DNA from: Chloroflexota bacterium
GTDB lineage: Bacteria; Chloroflexota; Dehalococcoidia; Bin125
Length of the DNA stretch: 18,756 nucleotides
NCBI GenBank assembly: GCA_026707335.1
Contig: JAPOXB010000108.1
Coordinates: forward strand, 1-18,756
Reading direction: 5' to 3'
Under the pieces are notes generated by a model that had not been told where the DNA came from, searched no databases, and was given only the letters and a program-made list of their open reading frames with translations. The translations under genes and the position numbers were made by a program. Positions 1 through 6,039 of this stretch are shown here, piece after piece (position 1 is the stretch's first letter; every line of letters begins with the position of its first letter).

Positions 1-532
1 GCGTGCGGCGGCGGGCCGGCCCCGGCGGCGGGCGGGTGGCGCCGCGCCGCGCGCGCACGCTGTCGAGGCCGTCCGGGGCGTGCACGACGATCGTCCCAAC
101 GAGCTTGTCGTGTAGCGTCTGCCGCTGGCGGTCGAGCATGATCCAGAGCATGTCGACCAGCGGCACGATGCCGCCGGTCATGGGCGAGAGCAGCGCCCCG
201 AAGAGCAGCCAGAGCACGCCCACGTCGCGCAGCCAGAGCCGCTCGTACGAGGCCGGCTCCGCGTCGTCCCGGACCACGACGTAGGTGCTCATCAGCCGCT
301 TGCCGGGCGACTGCGACGTCTTGGCCGTGAAGTGGAACCAGATCAGCCAGCCCACCCCGAAGGTCACCAGCAGCAGGATCGAGTCGAGCAGGTAGTTGGC
401 CAGCCGCCGCGGACGGCTGGCCAGCCGCACGCCCTGGCCGTCGGCCAGCGTGAGCGCGCCGCAGGCGCGGCAGGCCATGTCGTCGCCGCGCCGCAGGCCG
501 CAGTGCTCGCATACCGGATTCGGCGAGGTCAT
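1..532 (-). CDS. RDD family membrane protein with N-terminal zinc ribbon (3' end cut by window edge)
   Basis: The reading frame opens with ATG at 532 and stays open to the window edge, so the C-terminus is missing. The first 25 residues hold two Cys pairs (C8-x2-C11 and C21-x2-C24), a short zinc ribbon of the type often placed before membrane domains. An RDD-like domain follows: Arg-rich RPRRLANYLLDS (about 40-51), a hydrophobic span at about 51-68, the conserved SPGKRLMSTYVV stretch (75-86), further hydrophobic spans at about 104-133, and the closing motif RQTLHDKLVGTIVV (137-150). After that the sequence becomes Arg/Pro-rich. RDD proteins are small membrane proteins whose function is mostly unknown; some have been linked to ion transport. 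The gene is divergent from the plus-strand gene that starts at 600, so 533-599 should carry both promoters. The family call is sound; the substrate is unknown. Confidence 0.8.
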   Translation of the reverse strand, partial: MTSPNPVCEHCGLRRGDDMACRACGALTLADGQGVRLASRPRRLANYLLDSILLLVTFGVGWLIWFHFTAKTSQSPGKRLMSTYVVVRDDAEPASYERLWLRDVGVLWLLFGALLSPMTGGIVPLVDMLWIMLDRQRQTLHDKLVGTIVVHAPDGLDSVRARRGATRPPPGPARRRT

Positions 533-599
533 CCGCGCCCCGTCCTTCGCGCGGCGGGCGTTGCTGGTCCGCGCGCCTCCCGGAGCATACGATCCCCCC

Positions 600-962
600 A
601 TGCGAATCACGATCCCCCCGCTGCACGGCGTCGCCGTCCAGGACGAGCGCCAGCTCGACGGCTCGCGCCACCTGACCGTCGACCTGGCCGACCCGCTGGG
701 CGCCTGGGCCTGCTCGCTGCAGGGCGTGCTCGACCGGGGCGGCGCGCTGCACGAGGCGGAGTTGGAGTTGGAAACCCCCGACGGCCCCTGGTCGGGCGCG
801 CTGGCCGCCGTCGAGCGGGTCAGCGGCGAACCGCCCTTGCGCCTGCTCGCCATCTTCGAGGACGCCGGCTTCCATATCCGGCTCGACCTCCAGGAGTCCG
901 ATGACGGCGGCGGCTTCCTCGCCCGGCTCGAGCCGCGCGACGACGCGCCCGGCGACGGCTAG
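600..962 (+). CDS. Hypothetical protein, 120 aa, upstream of cofD
   Basis: I do not recognise this protein. It starts at ATG 600 (MRITIPPLHGV...) and ends at TAG 960-962. It is soluble, acidic and has no Cys, signal peptide or membrane segment. Alternating hydrophobic and charged stretches such as HLTVDLADPLGAWACSL and RLLAIFEDAGFHIRLDLQ suggest a small mostly beta fold. The same frame stays open upstream, but the ATG at 600 gives a compact protein and leaves room for a promoter shared with the divergent RDD gene. Only 18 nt separate its stop from the cofD start, so it is probably the first gene of a cofD-cofC transcription unit. A link to F420 is suggested by position alone. Confidence 0.6.
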   Translation: MRITIPPLHGVAVQDERQLDGSRHLTVDLADPLGAWACSLQGVLDRGGALHEAELELETPDGPWSGALAAVERVSGEPPLRLLAIFEDAGFHIRLDLQESDDGGGFLARLEPRDDAPGDG

Positions 963-980
963 GCGAAGCGGAGGCCGGCG

Positions 981-1976
981 ATGCCCCCCGCCCGACCCGA
1001 GCCCGGCGGCCCGATCGTCGTGATCGCCGGCGGCGTCGGCGCCGCCCGCTTCCTGGAGGGCGCGCTGGCCGCCTTCCCGCCGGCCGACGTGGTCGCCGTC
1101 GTCAACGTCGGCGACGACCTGGAGATCGCCGGGCTGCACATCAGCCCCGACATCGACACGGTCACCTACACCCTGGCCGGGCTGGTCAACCCCGCGACCG
1201 GCTGGGGCGTCCGCGGCGACCGCTTCACCGCGCTCGACCGGCTGCGGGCGCTGGGCGGCAGCGGTTGGTTCAACCTGGGCGACACCGATCTGGGCACGCA
1301 CCTCTACCGCAGCGAGCGGCTGCGCGCGGGTGCGCCCCTCAGCGCTGTCACGGCCGAGATCGCCGCCGCCTCGGGCCTGGGCTGCGCCATCCTGCCCGCC
1401 ACCGACGGCCGCCTGCGCACGATCGTCGAGACCGACGCGGGCGAGCTTCCCTTCCAGGAGTACTTCGTGCGGCGCCGCGCGGCCGACATCGTGCGCGGGC
1501 TGCGCTTCGAGGGGGCCGAGTCGGCCGCGCCCGCGCCCGGCGTGACCGAGGCCATCGGCCGGGCCCGGGCGATCGTCATCGCGCCCAGCAACCCCTTCCT
1601 CTCGATCGGGCCGGTGCTGGCCGTGCCGGGCCTGCGCGACTGCCTCCTGACGACGCCCGCGCCGGTCGCTGCCGTCAGCCCAATCGTCGGGGGAGCAGCA
1701 GTGAAGGGGCCGGCCGCGGCGAACCTGCGCAGCCTCGGCCACGACGTCTCGGCGCTCGGCGTGGCCCGGCTCTACGCCGACCTGATCGACGTCTTCGTCA
1801 TCGACGAGCAGGACGCCGCGCTGGCCGCCGCCGTCGAGGCCGAGACCGGCGTGCGCTGCCTCGTCACGCAAACGCTGATGCACGGACCGGCCGAGAAGCG
1901 CGCCCTTGCGGAGCGCACCGTCGCGGCGGCGCTGGCCGCGACCTCCCGCGGCAAGAACGACGACGGCGATGCCTGA
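981..1976 (+). CDS. cofD: 2-phospho-L-lactate (or phosphoenolpyruvate) transferase CofD/FbiA
   Basis: CofD/FbiA transfers the phospholactyl (or phosphoenolpyruvyl) group from the GDP- or GTP-activated intermediate to Fo, the deazaflavin, to give F420-0 or dehydro-F420-0. The 331-aa length fits the family. Diagnostic motifs are visible in order: an N-terminal nucleotide-binding loop AGGVGAARF (16-24), NVGDD (42-46), SPDIDT (55-60), NLGDTDLGTHLYR (98-110), QEYFVRR (159-165), PSNPFLSIGPVL (202-213) and SPIVGGAAVKGPA (233-245). The start at ATG 981 is supported by a GGAGG at 970-974. The 3' end overlaps the cofC start by 8 nt, which implies translational coupling. Whether the substrate is phospholactate or PEP cannot be decided from this window. 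CofE and Fo synthase genes are not present here. Confidence 0.95.
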   Translation: MPPARPEPGGPIVVIAGGVGAARFLEGALAAFPPADVVAVVNVGDDLEIAGLHISPDIDTVTYTLAGLVNPATGWGVRGDRFTALDRLRALGGSGWFNLGDTDLGTHLYRSERLRAGAPLSAVTAEIAAASGLGCAILPATDGRLRTIVETDAGELPFQEYFVRRRAADIVRGLRFEGAESAAPAPGVTEAIGRARAIVIAPSNPFLSIGPVLAVPGLRDCLLTTPAPVAAVSPIVGGAAVKGPAAANLRSLGHDVSALGVARLYADLIDVFVIDEQDAALAAAVEAETGVRCLVTQTLMHGPAEKRALAERTVAAALAATSRGKNDDGDA

Positions 1977-2652
1977 CGCCCCCGTCGAGGCCGTCGTGCC
2001 GGTGCGGGGGCTGCCGGCCGGCAAGGCCCGCCTCGCCCGCCTGCTGACCATCGAGCAGCGCAACCGCCTCGTGCGCGCCATGCTGGACGACGTCGTGCGT
2101 GCGCTGCAGGACGCCCGGCGGGTCGGGCGCGTCACCATCGTCAGCCGCGACGCGGCCGCCGGCCGCGAGGCCGAGCGCCTGGGCGTCGCCTTCCTGCGTC
2201 AGCCGCCCGAGCGGACGGGGCTCAACCCCGCCCTGCGCGACGCGCAGGAGGACCGCGCGGCGGCGGCCGCCCTGCTCATCGTCCCCGCCGACCTGCCCCT
2301 CATCCGCCCCGCAGACATCGACGCGCTGGTCGACGCCGCCTCTCCAGCAACGGCGGGCCCCGCCGTCGCCGTCGCCCCGGCCGAGGACGGCGGCACCAAC
2401 GGGCTCTGCCTGCGCCCGCCCAGCGTCATCGCGCCGGCCTACGGCCCCGGCTCCGCCGCCCGCCACGAGCGCGCCGCGCGCGACGCCGGGGCCGCCTTCG
2501 CCGCCGTCCGCTCGGAGCGCTGGGCCCTCGACGTCGATTGGCCCGAGGATCTGGCGCGGCTGCTGGCCCTGGCCGGTCCCGCGGAGTTGGAGACCGTGCG
2601 CTGCCTGCGATCGGCCGGCTTCCCGTCCTGGGGAGGCCCGGCGCTGGGCTAG
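1969..2652 (+). CDS. cofC: 2-phospho-L-lactate (or PEP) guanylyltransferase CofC/FbiD
   Basis: CofC/FbiD joins GTP to 2-phospholactate or phosphoenolpyruvate to make the activated donor used by CofD. The 227-aa protein shows the nucleotidyltransferase pattern: PVRGLPAGKARL near the N-terminus (11-22) for nucleotide binding, PADLP (106-110) with the metal-binding Asp, DGGTNGL (140-146), GPGSAARHERAA (159-170) and DVDWPEDL (188-195). The ATG at 1969 lies inside the last codons of cofD, and the 8-nt overlap supports this start. The gene ends on TAG 2650-2652, part of a CTAG that is also the stop of the convergent methyltransferase. The last 25 residues or so extend beyond the DVDWPEDL region and look unconserved. 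In some lineages cofC is fused to cofE; here it stands alone. Confidence 0.93.
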   Translation: MPDAPVEAVVPVRGLPAGKARLARLLTIEQRNRLVRAMLDDVVRALQDARRVGRVTIVSRDAAAGREAERLGVAFLRQPPERTGLNPALRDAQEDRAAAAALLIVPADLPLIRPADIDALVDAASPATAGPAVAVAPAEDGGTNGLCLRPPSVIAPAYGPGSAARHERAARDAGAAFAAVRSERWALDVDWPEDLARLLALAGPAELETVRCLRSAGFPSWGGPALG

Positions 2653-3338
2653 CCGGTCCCCGCGCGCACCCCCTGCGCGCCATTCGTTGGAGCGCGCACC
2701 CCCTGCACGTCATTAGTTGGAGCGCGCACCCCCTGCGCGACCGTGTGCCGCGGCCCCTGCCGCGCCTTGTGGTAGTTCCCGAACACCGCCTCCATCCGTC
2801 GTCGGACATAACGTCGCAGCCCGGTCACGCTGACGACCACCAGCGAGCCGCCCGGCCCCAGCCGCTCCCAGGCCCCCAGCAGGATCGCGTCGAGCGCCTC
2901 GTTGCCCGCCTGCGCGGGCAGGTTCGAGACGATCAGGTCGTAGGGGCCGGCTGGTGCGTCGCGGAAGCCGGGGCTCAGCGACGCCTGGGCGTTCGTCAGG
3001 CCGTTGGCCGCGATGTTGGCCGCGCAGGCTTCGACCGCCTCGACGTCCTTATCGATCAGCGCCACCTCGCACCGGGGCCAGAGGGCGGCCAGCGCCAGGC
3101 CCAGCGCCCCGTAGCCGCAGCCGAAGTCGAGCGCCCGCGCCGGCGGCGGCAACGCGACCAACTCTGCGAGCAGGAGGGCCGTCCCCTCGTCGATGGCCTT
3201 GGCCGAGAAGAGGCCCCAGGCGCTCGTCAGGCGCAGCGTGCGGCCGGGCAGCGGCAGTTCGACCACCGGCGGCTGCGCCAGCTGCTCGCGAATGGCCCGG
3301 TGGGCGGCCTCGTCGGGCGGGAGGGAGTCCTTCGCCAT
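2649..3338 (-). CDS. Class I SAM-dependent methyltransferase, RsmC/RlmG-like
   Basis: This 229-aa protein resembles the catalytic half of the RsmC/RlmG 'MTS' family of rRNA guanine-N2 methyltransferases. The signature before the SAM site, LTSAWGLFSAKAIDEGTALLL (38-57), matches the usual 'GVFS...lD.gs.lLL' pattern. Motif I is DFGCGYGALG (71-80), the acidic ribose-binding residue is D97 in ALIDKD, and the catalytic-loop position reads SNLPAQAG (138-145) where the family usually has NPPF, so the exact target is uncertain. It lacks the N-terminal pseudo-domain of E. coli RsmC, as many short homologues do. The last 29 residues are three 10-aa tandem repeats of the type xQGVRAPTNx, encoded by a 30-bp DNA repeat and very probably not part of the fold. 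The start is ATG 3338. The gene converges on cofC and shares its stop tetranucleotide. Confidence 0.8.
   Translation of the reverse strand: MAKDSLPPDEAAHRAIREQLAQPPVVELPLPGRTLRLTSAWGLFSAKAIDEGTALLLAELVALPPPARALDFGCGYGALGLALAALWPRCEVALIDKDVEAVEACAANIAANGLTNAQASLSPGFRDAPAGPYDLIVSNLPAQAGNEALDAILLGAWERLGPGGSLVVVSVTGLRRYVRRRMEAVFGNYHKARQGPRHTVAQGVRAPTNDVQGVRAPTNGAQGVRAGTG
2662..2739. repeat. 30-bp tandem repeat, 2.6 units, coding for the methyltransferase tail
   Basis: Units begin at 2662, 2692 and 2722. The first two are identical at 27 of 30 positions and the third matches for its first 18 bases. Each unit begins with GCGCGCACCCCCTGC on the plus strand. Read on the minus strand the period of 30 stays in frame and yields a repeated QGVRAPTN peptide at the end of the methyltransferase. 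Confidence 0.9.
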
Positions 3339-3423
3339 CGGGTGAGGCTAGCGGGTGTCGGGCGCTGTCGGTTGGGCGTCCTGGTACGCTGTGGATCGTG
3401 CGAGGAGGGGAGAGGGACCTCTG

Positions 3424-3693
3424 ATGGCGGATGTACCCGCGGCCGATCGACTGGACGAGGAGATCGCCGCATACGATCGCATGCGCGACGACCTGGAACG
3501 CGATCATTTGGGCCAGTGGGTCGTCGTGCGCGATGAGCGGTTGTTCAACGCCTACGACGACTTCCAAGACGCGGCGGATGCCGCGGTGAGGAACTTCGGC
3601 CGCGGGCCGTATCTCATCCGTCGAGTCGGGGCCTCCCGCGTCACGCAGCTACCCGCCTCGGTGTTGTATCGCCCTGTCGCTTCGGATGATTAG
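3424..3693 (+). CDS. Small DUF5678-like protein, partner of the retropepsin
   Basis: This is an 89-aa soluble protein that starts at ATG 3424 behind a purine-rich GGAGGGGAGAGGG stretch (about 3401-3413). The N-terminal half is a charged helix (DRLDEEIAAYDRMRDDLERD). Then comes GQWVVVRDERLFNAYDDFQDAADAAVRNFGRGPYLIRRV, written here as GQWVVVRDER, FQDAADAAV and GPYLIRRV. That layout (G-x-WV-V-x-D, a helix with Ala pairs, then P-x-L-I-x-x-V) is typical of the small DUF5678-like family that I recall lying next to bacterial retropepsin-like genes. No catalytic motif is visible. Its stop overlaps the start of the protease by 8 nt, so the two are probably translated together. The family assignment is by eye and the function is unknown. 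Confidence 0.7.
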   Translation: MADVPAADRLDEEIAAYDRMRDDLERDHLGQWVVVRDERLFNAYDDFQDAADAAVRNFGRGPYLIRRVGASRVTQLPASVLYRPVASDD

Positions 3694-4132
3694 GTTCGGC
3701 TTCCCCGGGAACCCCGAGGATCTGGCGGAGATTGGACCAACGCTGCCCGTGCAGATCGGGTTCGATCCGCAATTCCGGCCCGAGGATCCGCACACGGTGA
3801 TCCTGCCGGAGCGGCGCTATCCGGCGCTGATCGATACGGGTGCGCACTCGAGTTGCATCGACTCACAGCTGGCGGAGGCGTTGGGCTTGCCGATCATCGA
3901 TCGCATCCGGGTCGGCGGCGTTGGGGGAAGTACCGAGGTCAACGCTCACCTTGCGCAGATCTACGTGCCGAGCCTGGATCACACGATCTACGGCGAGTTC
4001 TCCGGTGTGCATCTCGCGCTCGGTGGTCAGCCGCATCAGGCTCTGCTGGGCCGGGACTTTCTGCGCCGTTTCACTTTCGCCTACGAGGGACGCAACGGAA
4101 CCTGCGTCATCGTTGACGAGAGCCGTCGGTGA
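3686..4132 (+). CDS. Retropepsin-like aspartic protease family protein
   Basis: This 148-aa protein has a single retropepsin-type half. The catalytic motif ALIDTGAHSSCID places the Asp at residue 50 (DTG 50-52). A Gly-rich flap-like stretch VGGVGGSTE follows (76-84), and ALLGRDFLRRF (119-129) matches the conserved Leu-Leu-Gly element after the flap. One DTG per chain implies that an active enzyme would be a dimer, as in retroviral proteases. No signal peptide or membrane segment is seen, so a cytosolic location is likely. The ATG at 3686 overlaps the end of the upstream small gene by 8 nt. A hand count at 3841-3900 gives 62% GC, against 78% in a housekeeping segment at 8041-8100, so the pair may have been acquired. 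The substrate is unknown. Confidence 0.8.
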   Translation: MIRFGFPGNPEDLAEIGPTLPVQIGFDPQFRPEDPHTVILPERRYPALIDTGAHSSCIDSQLAEALGLPIIDRIRVGGVGGSTEVNAHLAQIYVPSLDHTIYGEFSGVHLALGGQPHQALLGRDFLRRFTFAYEGRNGTCVIVDESRR

Positions 4133-4158
4133 TCGCATCGATACGACCGTCGACCCTC

Positions 4159-4178
4159 GCCCGCGCCGCGGCGCGGGC
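4159..4178. terminator. Perfect 20-bp GC palindrome downstream of the retropepsin gene
   Basis: Bases 4159-4178 form a perfect palindrome built from GCCCGCGC and its complement around a CGCG centre. It lies 26 bp after the protease stop. It can form an 8-bp hairpin, but no T-tract follows, so a terminator role is only a possibility. Confidence 0.3.
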
Positions 4179-4261
4179 CTGGAACCGTCAACGACGCCCC
4201 CGCGGTTGACCGGCCCCGGCGCCCGCGCGACACTATTCCCGATTCCAAGGGAGTCTTCACG

Positions 4262-4591
4262 ATGGTTCTCGTCCGCGCTTGCCGCCGAATCGGGCCCCGC
4301 ACGTGGCTGCTGGCGCTGCTCGCGCTGACCGTCGCGCTGGCGGCCTGGACGCTGCCCGCGGGCGACGTCGCGGCCGCCGCGGCCGACGGCGCCCTGGCCG
4401 AGACGCCCGTCCTCGAGGCCGCGGGCGACGAGGCCTCCGACGACCCCTTCCACGTCAGCAATGCGGGGCTGGCCATCGCCATCATCGTCCCGGGCATCTT
4501 CCTGATCGCGACGGGCGCGACCGTCGCCTGGGCCGTGGCGAACCGCGTCCGCCCCGGCGAGGACGAAGCCGCCGCCGACGACGACGCCTAG
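4262..4591 (+). CDS. Small membrane protein with N-terminal signal anchor, unknown function
   Basis: This 109-aa protein starts at ATG 4262 after an AAGGGAG ribosome-binding site at about 4247-4253. Residues 14-30 (TWLLALLALTVALAAWT) are a signal peptide or anchor behind a basic N-terminus. An Ala/Glu/Asp-rich segment follows, then a second hydrophobic span at about 67-92 (LAIAIIVPGIFLIATGATV), and a very acidic tail (EDEAAADDDA). I do not recognise a family. The topology suggests a short extracytoplasmic loop between two membrane segments, or a processed single-pass protein. It converges on the thioredoxin-like gene with 24 nt between the stops. Confidence 0.6.
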   Translation: MVLVRACRRIGPRTWLLALLALTVALAAWTLPAGDVAAAAADGALAETPVLEAAGDEASDDPFHVSNAGLAIAIIVPGIFLIATGATVAWAVANRVRPGEDEAAADDDA

Positions 4592-4615
4592 CGCCACACC
4601 GACCGAGCACCGCCC

Positions 4616-5461
4616 CTAGAACAGCACTGAGCCCAGCCGGCGCCGGTATTCCTGCGTCAGTTCGTTGTCGTCGCCCAGGACGAGGAAGCCGTCGAGCAGC
4701 AGCAGGCGCGCCGCGTCGTCGTGCAGCGAACGGTCGAGCCGCACCGAGTTGAGCAGCCGCTCCAGCGCCTCCGCCCACTCCGCCCGATCGGCCAGCAGCG
4801 CGCCCAGCCGGTACTCCGCTTCGGCGTCGTCCGCGTCGGCCGACAGCCGCGCCCGCAACGCCGATTCGTCGGCCTCACGGGCCGCGCGGCGCAGGCGGAT
4901 CGTCGCGAGCGTGCGCTTCGCCCCCTGGTTGTTGGGCACGCGGTTGGCCATTTCCTCGGCCCGCTCCTCGTTGCCGCCCTGCAGCAGCAGGTGCGCGAGC
5001 ATCGCCGTCGATCCCTCGTGGCTCGGGTCCTCGGCGACGATCTTCTCGAAACGCTCCAGCGCCGCCGCTGGCTGACCCTGATCGATCAGCGCCGACGCCT
5101 CGTCGGCCGCCTGGTCCGCCGACGTGGGCAGCAGCGCCTCGACGAACTCCCGCACCTGCGGCTCGGGCAGCGCCCCCAGGAACTGCGACACGGGCCGCCC
5201 GCCCTGGTAGGCGAAGACGGCCGGGATGCTGGTGATGCCGTGCCGCTGCGCGACGATGGGGTTCTCGTCGGTGTTCAGCTTGGCCAGTTGCACCTGCCCC
5301 GCGAACTCCTCGGCCAGCGACTCGAGCACCGGGCCGAGGATGCGACAGGGGCCGCACCAGGGCGCCCAGAAATCGACGATCACGGGCAGCTCGCGCGAGC
5401 GCTCCACGACCTCGCGGTCGAAGTCGAGGTCGCTGACCTCCAGCACGGCGACGGGGCTCAC
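4616..5461 (-). CDS. cnoX: Thioredoxin-TPR co-chaperone, CnoX/YbbN-like
   Basis: A thioredoxin domain (residues 1-110) is followed by a TPR-like helical region to the end, the same order and nearly the same length (281 aa) as E. coli CnoX (YbbN, 284 aa). CnoX protects unfolded proteins during oxidative stress and hands them to GroEL/DnaK; this role is known for the family, not shown here. The active site is a complete WCGPC (W35, C36, C39), whereas E. coli CnoX has SQHC, so this one should be redox-active. The cis-proline loop is TSIPAV (P80). TPR-like stretches such as DEASALIDQGQPAAALERF (about 119-138) follow. I chose GTG 5461 because the thioredoxin fold starts there (MSPVAVLEV) and the upstream fmdB stop is 5 nt away. 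The frame runs further upstream, but only inside fmdB. Confidence 0.85.
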   Translation of the reverse strand: MSPVAVLEVSDLDFDREVVERSRELPVIVDFWAPWCGPCRILGPVLESLAEEFAGQVQLAKLNTDENPIVAQRHGITSIPAVFAYQGGRPVSQFLGALPEPQVREFVEALLPTSADQAADEASALIDQGQPAAALERFEKIVAEDPSHEGSTAMLAHLLLQGGNEERAEEMANRVPNNQGAKRTLATIRLRRAAREADESALRARLSADADDAEAEYRLGALLADRAEWAEALERLLNSVRLDRSLHDDAARLLLLDGFLVLGDDNELTQEYRRRLGSVLF

Positions 5462-5466
5462 GGCGG

Positions 5467-5676
5467 CTACCAGTTGGTGAAGCGCGTGCGCCGCAGCGAT
5501 CGCGGCTGGTCCTTCGGGCGCTCCCTGGTGGAGTTCTTGTCCACGAAGTCCTGCACCAGCTTGCGCTTGCCGTAGGCCGGGCAGACGGGACAGCGAACGC
5601 GCTTGTTGATCTCCGAGAACTTGAGCATCCGCTCGAACTCGTGACCGCACTTGCAGGAGTACTCATAGATCGGCAT
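5467..5676 (-). CDS. FmdB-family zinc ribbon protein
   Basis: The N-terminus MPIYEYSCKCGHEFE is the hallmark of the FmdB/CxxC_CXXC_SSSS family of small putative regulatory zinc ribbons. Cys residues are at 8, 10, 29 and 32, giving CxC and CxxC half-sites. The C-terminal half is basic (RERPKDQPRSLRRTRF), which would suit nucleic-acid or ribosome contact. The 69-aa size is typical. ATG 5676 is supported by a GGAGAGGGGGC ribosome-binding site just upstream; the frame is open to 5739 but that part does not look like protein. The stop is 5 nt before the cnoX start, so the two form one transcription unit. The biological role of the family is not settled. Confidence 0.85.
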   Translation of the reverse strand: MPIYEYSCKCGHEFERMLKFSEINKRVRCPVCPAYGKRKLVQDFVDKNSTRERPKDQPRSLRRTRFTNW

Positions 5677-6017
5677 CGGCGCCCCCTCTCCACGAGCCGG
5701 CCGCTGCGGCATGGCCCGGCGGGGGTCCAGTGTACCCACGTCGCCGCGCCGGGCCTAGCGCCGATGATCGCAGTGCGGGATGGGGGAATGGGCCACGCCC
5801 GACCTCACCCCCCATCCCCCTCTCCACCGGAACGGTGGAGAGGGGGAACGCGGACGCGGGCGTTGGATCCCCCTCACCCTAACCCTCTCCCCAGGGAGAG
5901 GGGATCAGAGTCCCCCCTCTCCATCGTCCAGATGGAGAGGGGGTTAGGGGGTGAGGTCAGGGCCTCCCGCTGGATCCCCAGCGCCCGCGCCCGCTACTCC
6001 CCCAGCGCCCGCGCCCG
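5677..6017. other. Non-coding gap of about 340 bp between folP and fmdB
   Basis: No credible gene lies here. The first 120 bp next to fmdB should hold its promoter, though I see no convincing -35/-10 pair. The rest is filled by a 158-bp inverted-repeat element (5801-5958) and by the 24-bp tandem repeat that runs into the 3' end of folP. Confidence 0.7.
5801..5958. repeat. 158-bp composite inverted repeat (MITE/REP-like)
   Basis: The ends, 5801-5826 and 5933-5958, are inverted copies matching at 24 of 26 positions, with the outer 12 bases (GACCTCACCCCC and its complement) perfect. Inside are three hairpins built on CCCTCTCC/GGAGAGGG: a perfect 13-bp stem at 5816-5828/5834-5846 with loop GGAAC, a shorter one at about 5883-5902, and a second perfect 13-bp stem at 5913-5925/5931-5943 with loop GTCCA. 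There is no coding capacity. This pattern fits an interspersed repeat or non-autonomous element. It may also end folP transcription. Confidence 0.8.
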
Positions 6018-6039
6018 CTACTCCCCCAGCGCCCGCGCC
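5979..6039. repeat. 24-bp tandem repeat at the 3' end of folP
   Basis: Two identical 24-bp units start at 5979 and 6003 (each beginning CAGCGCCCGCGCC), and a third copy matches for its first 13 bases from 6027. The folP stop codon (6018-6020) lies inside the second unit. The third, partial copy is the original-looking coding end (ARALGE). Confidence 0.85.

Noticed and set aside
2538..3536. A long plus-strand open frame opposite the methyltransferase
   Set aside because: Its translation is Arg/Pro/Gly-rich low complexity without motifs, while the minus strand encodes a clear SAM methyltransferase.
5801..5958. Remnant of an insertion sequence
   Set aside because: There are inverted ends but no transposase fragment and no clear target-site duplication, so only a repeat element is claimed.
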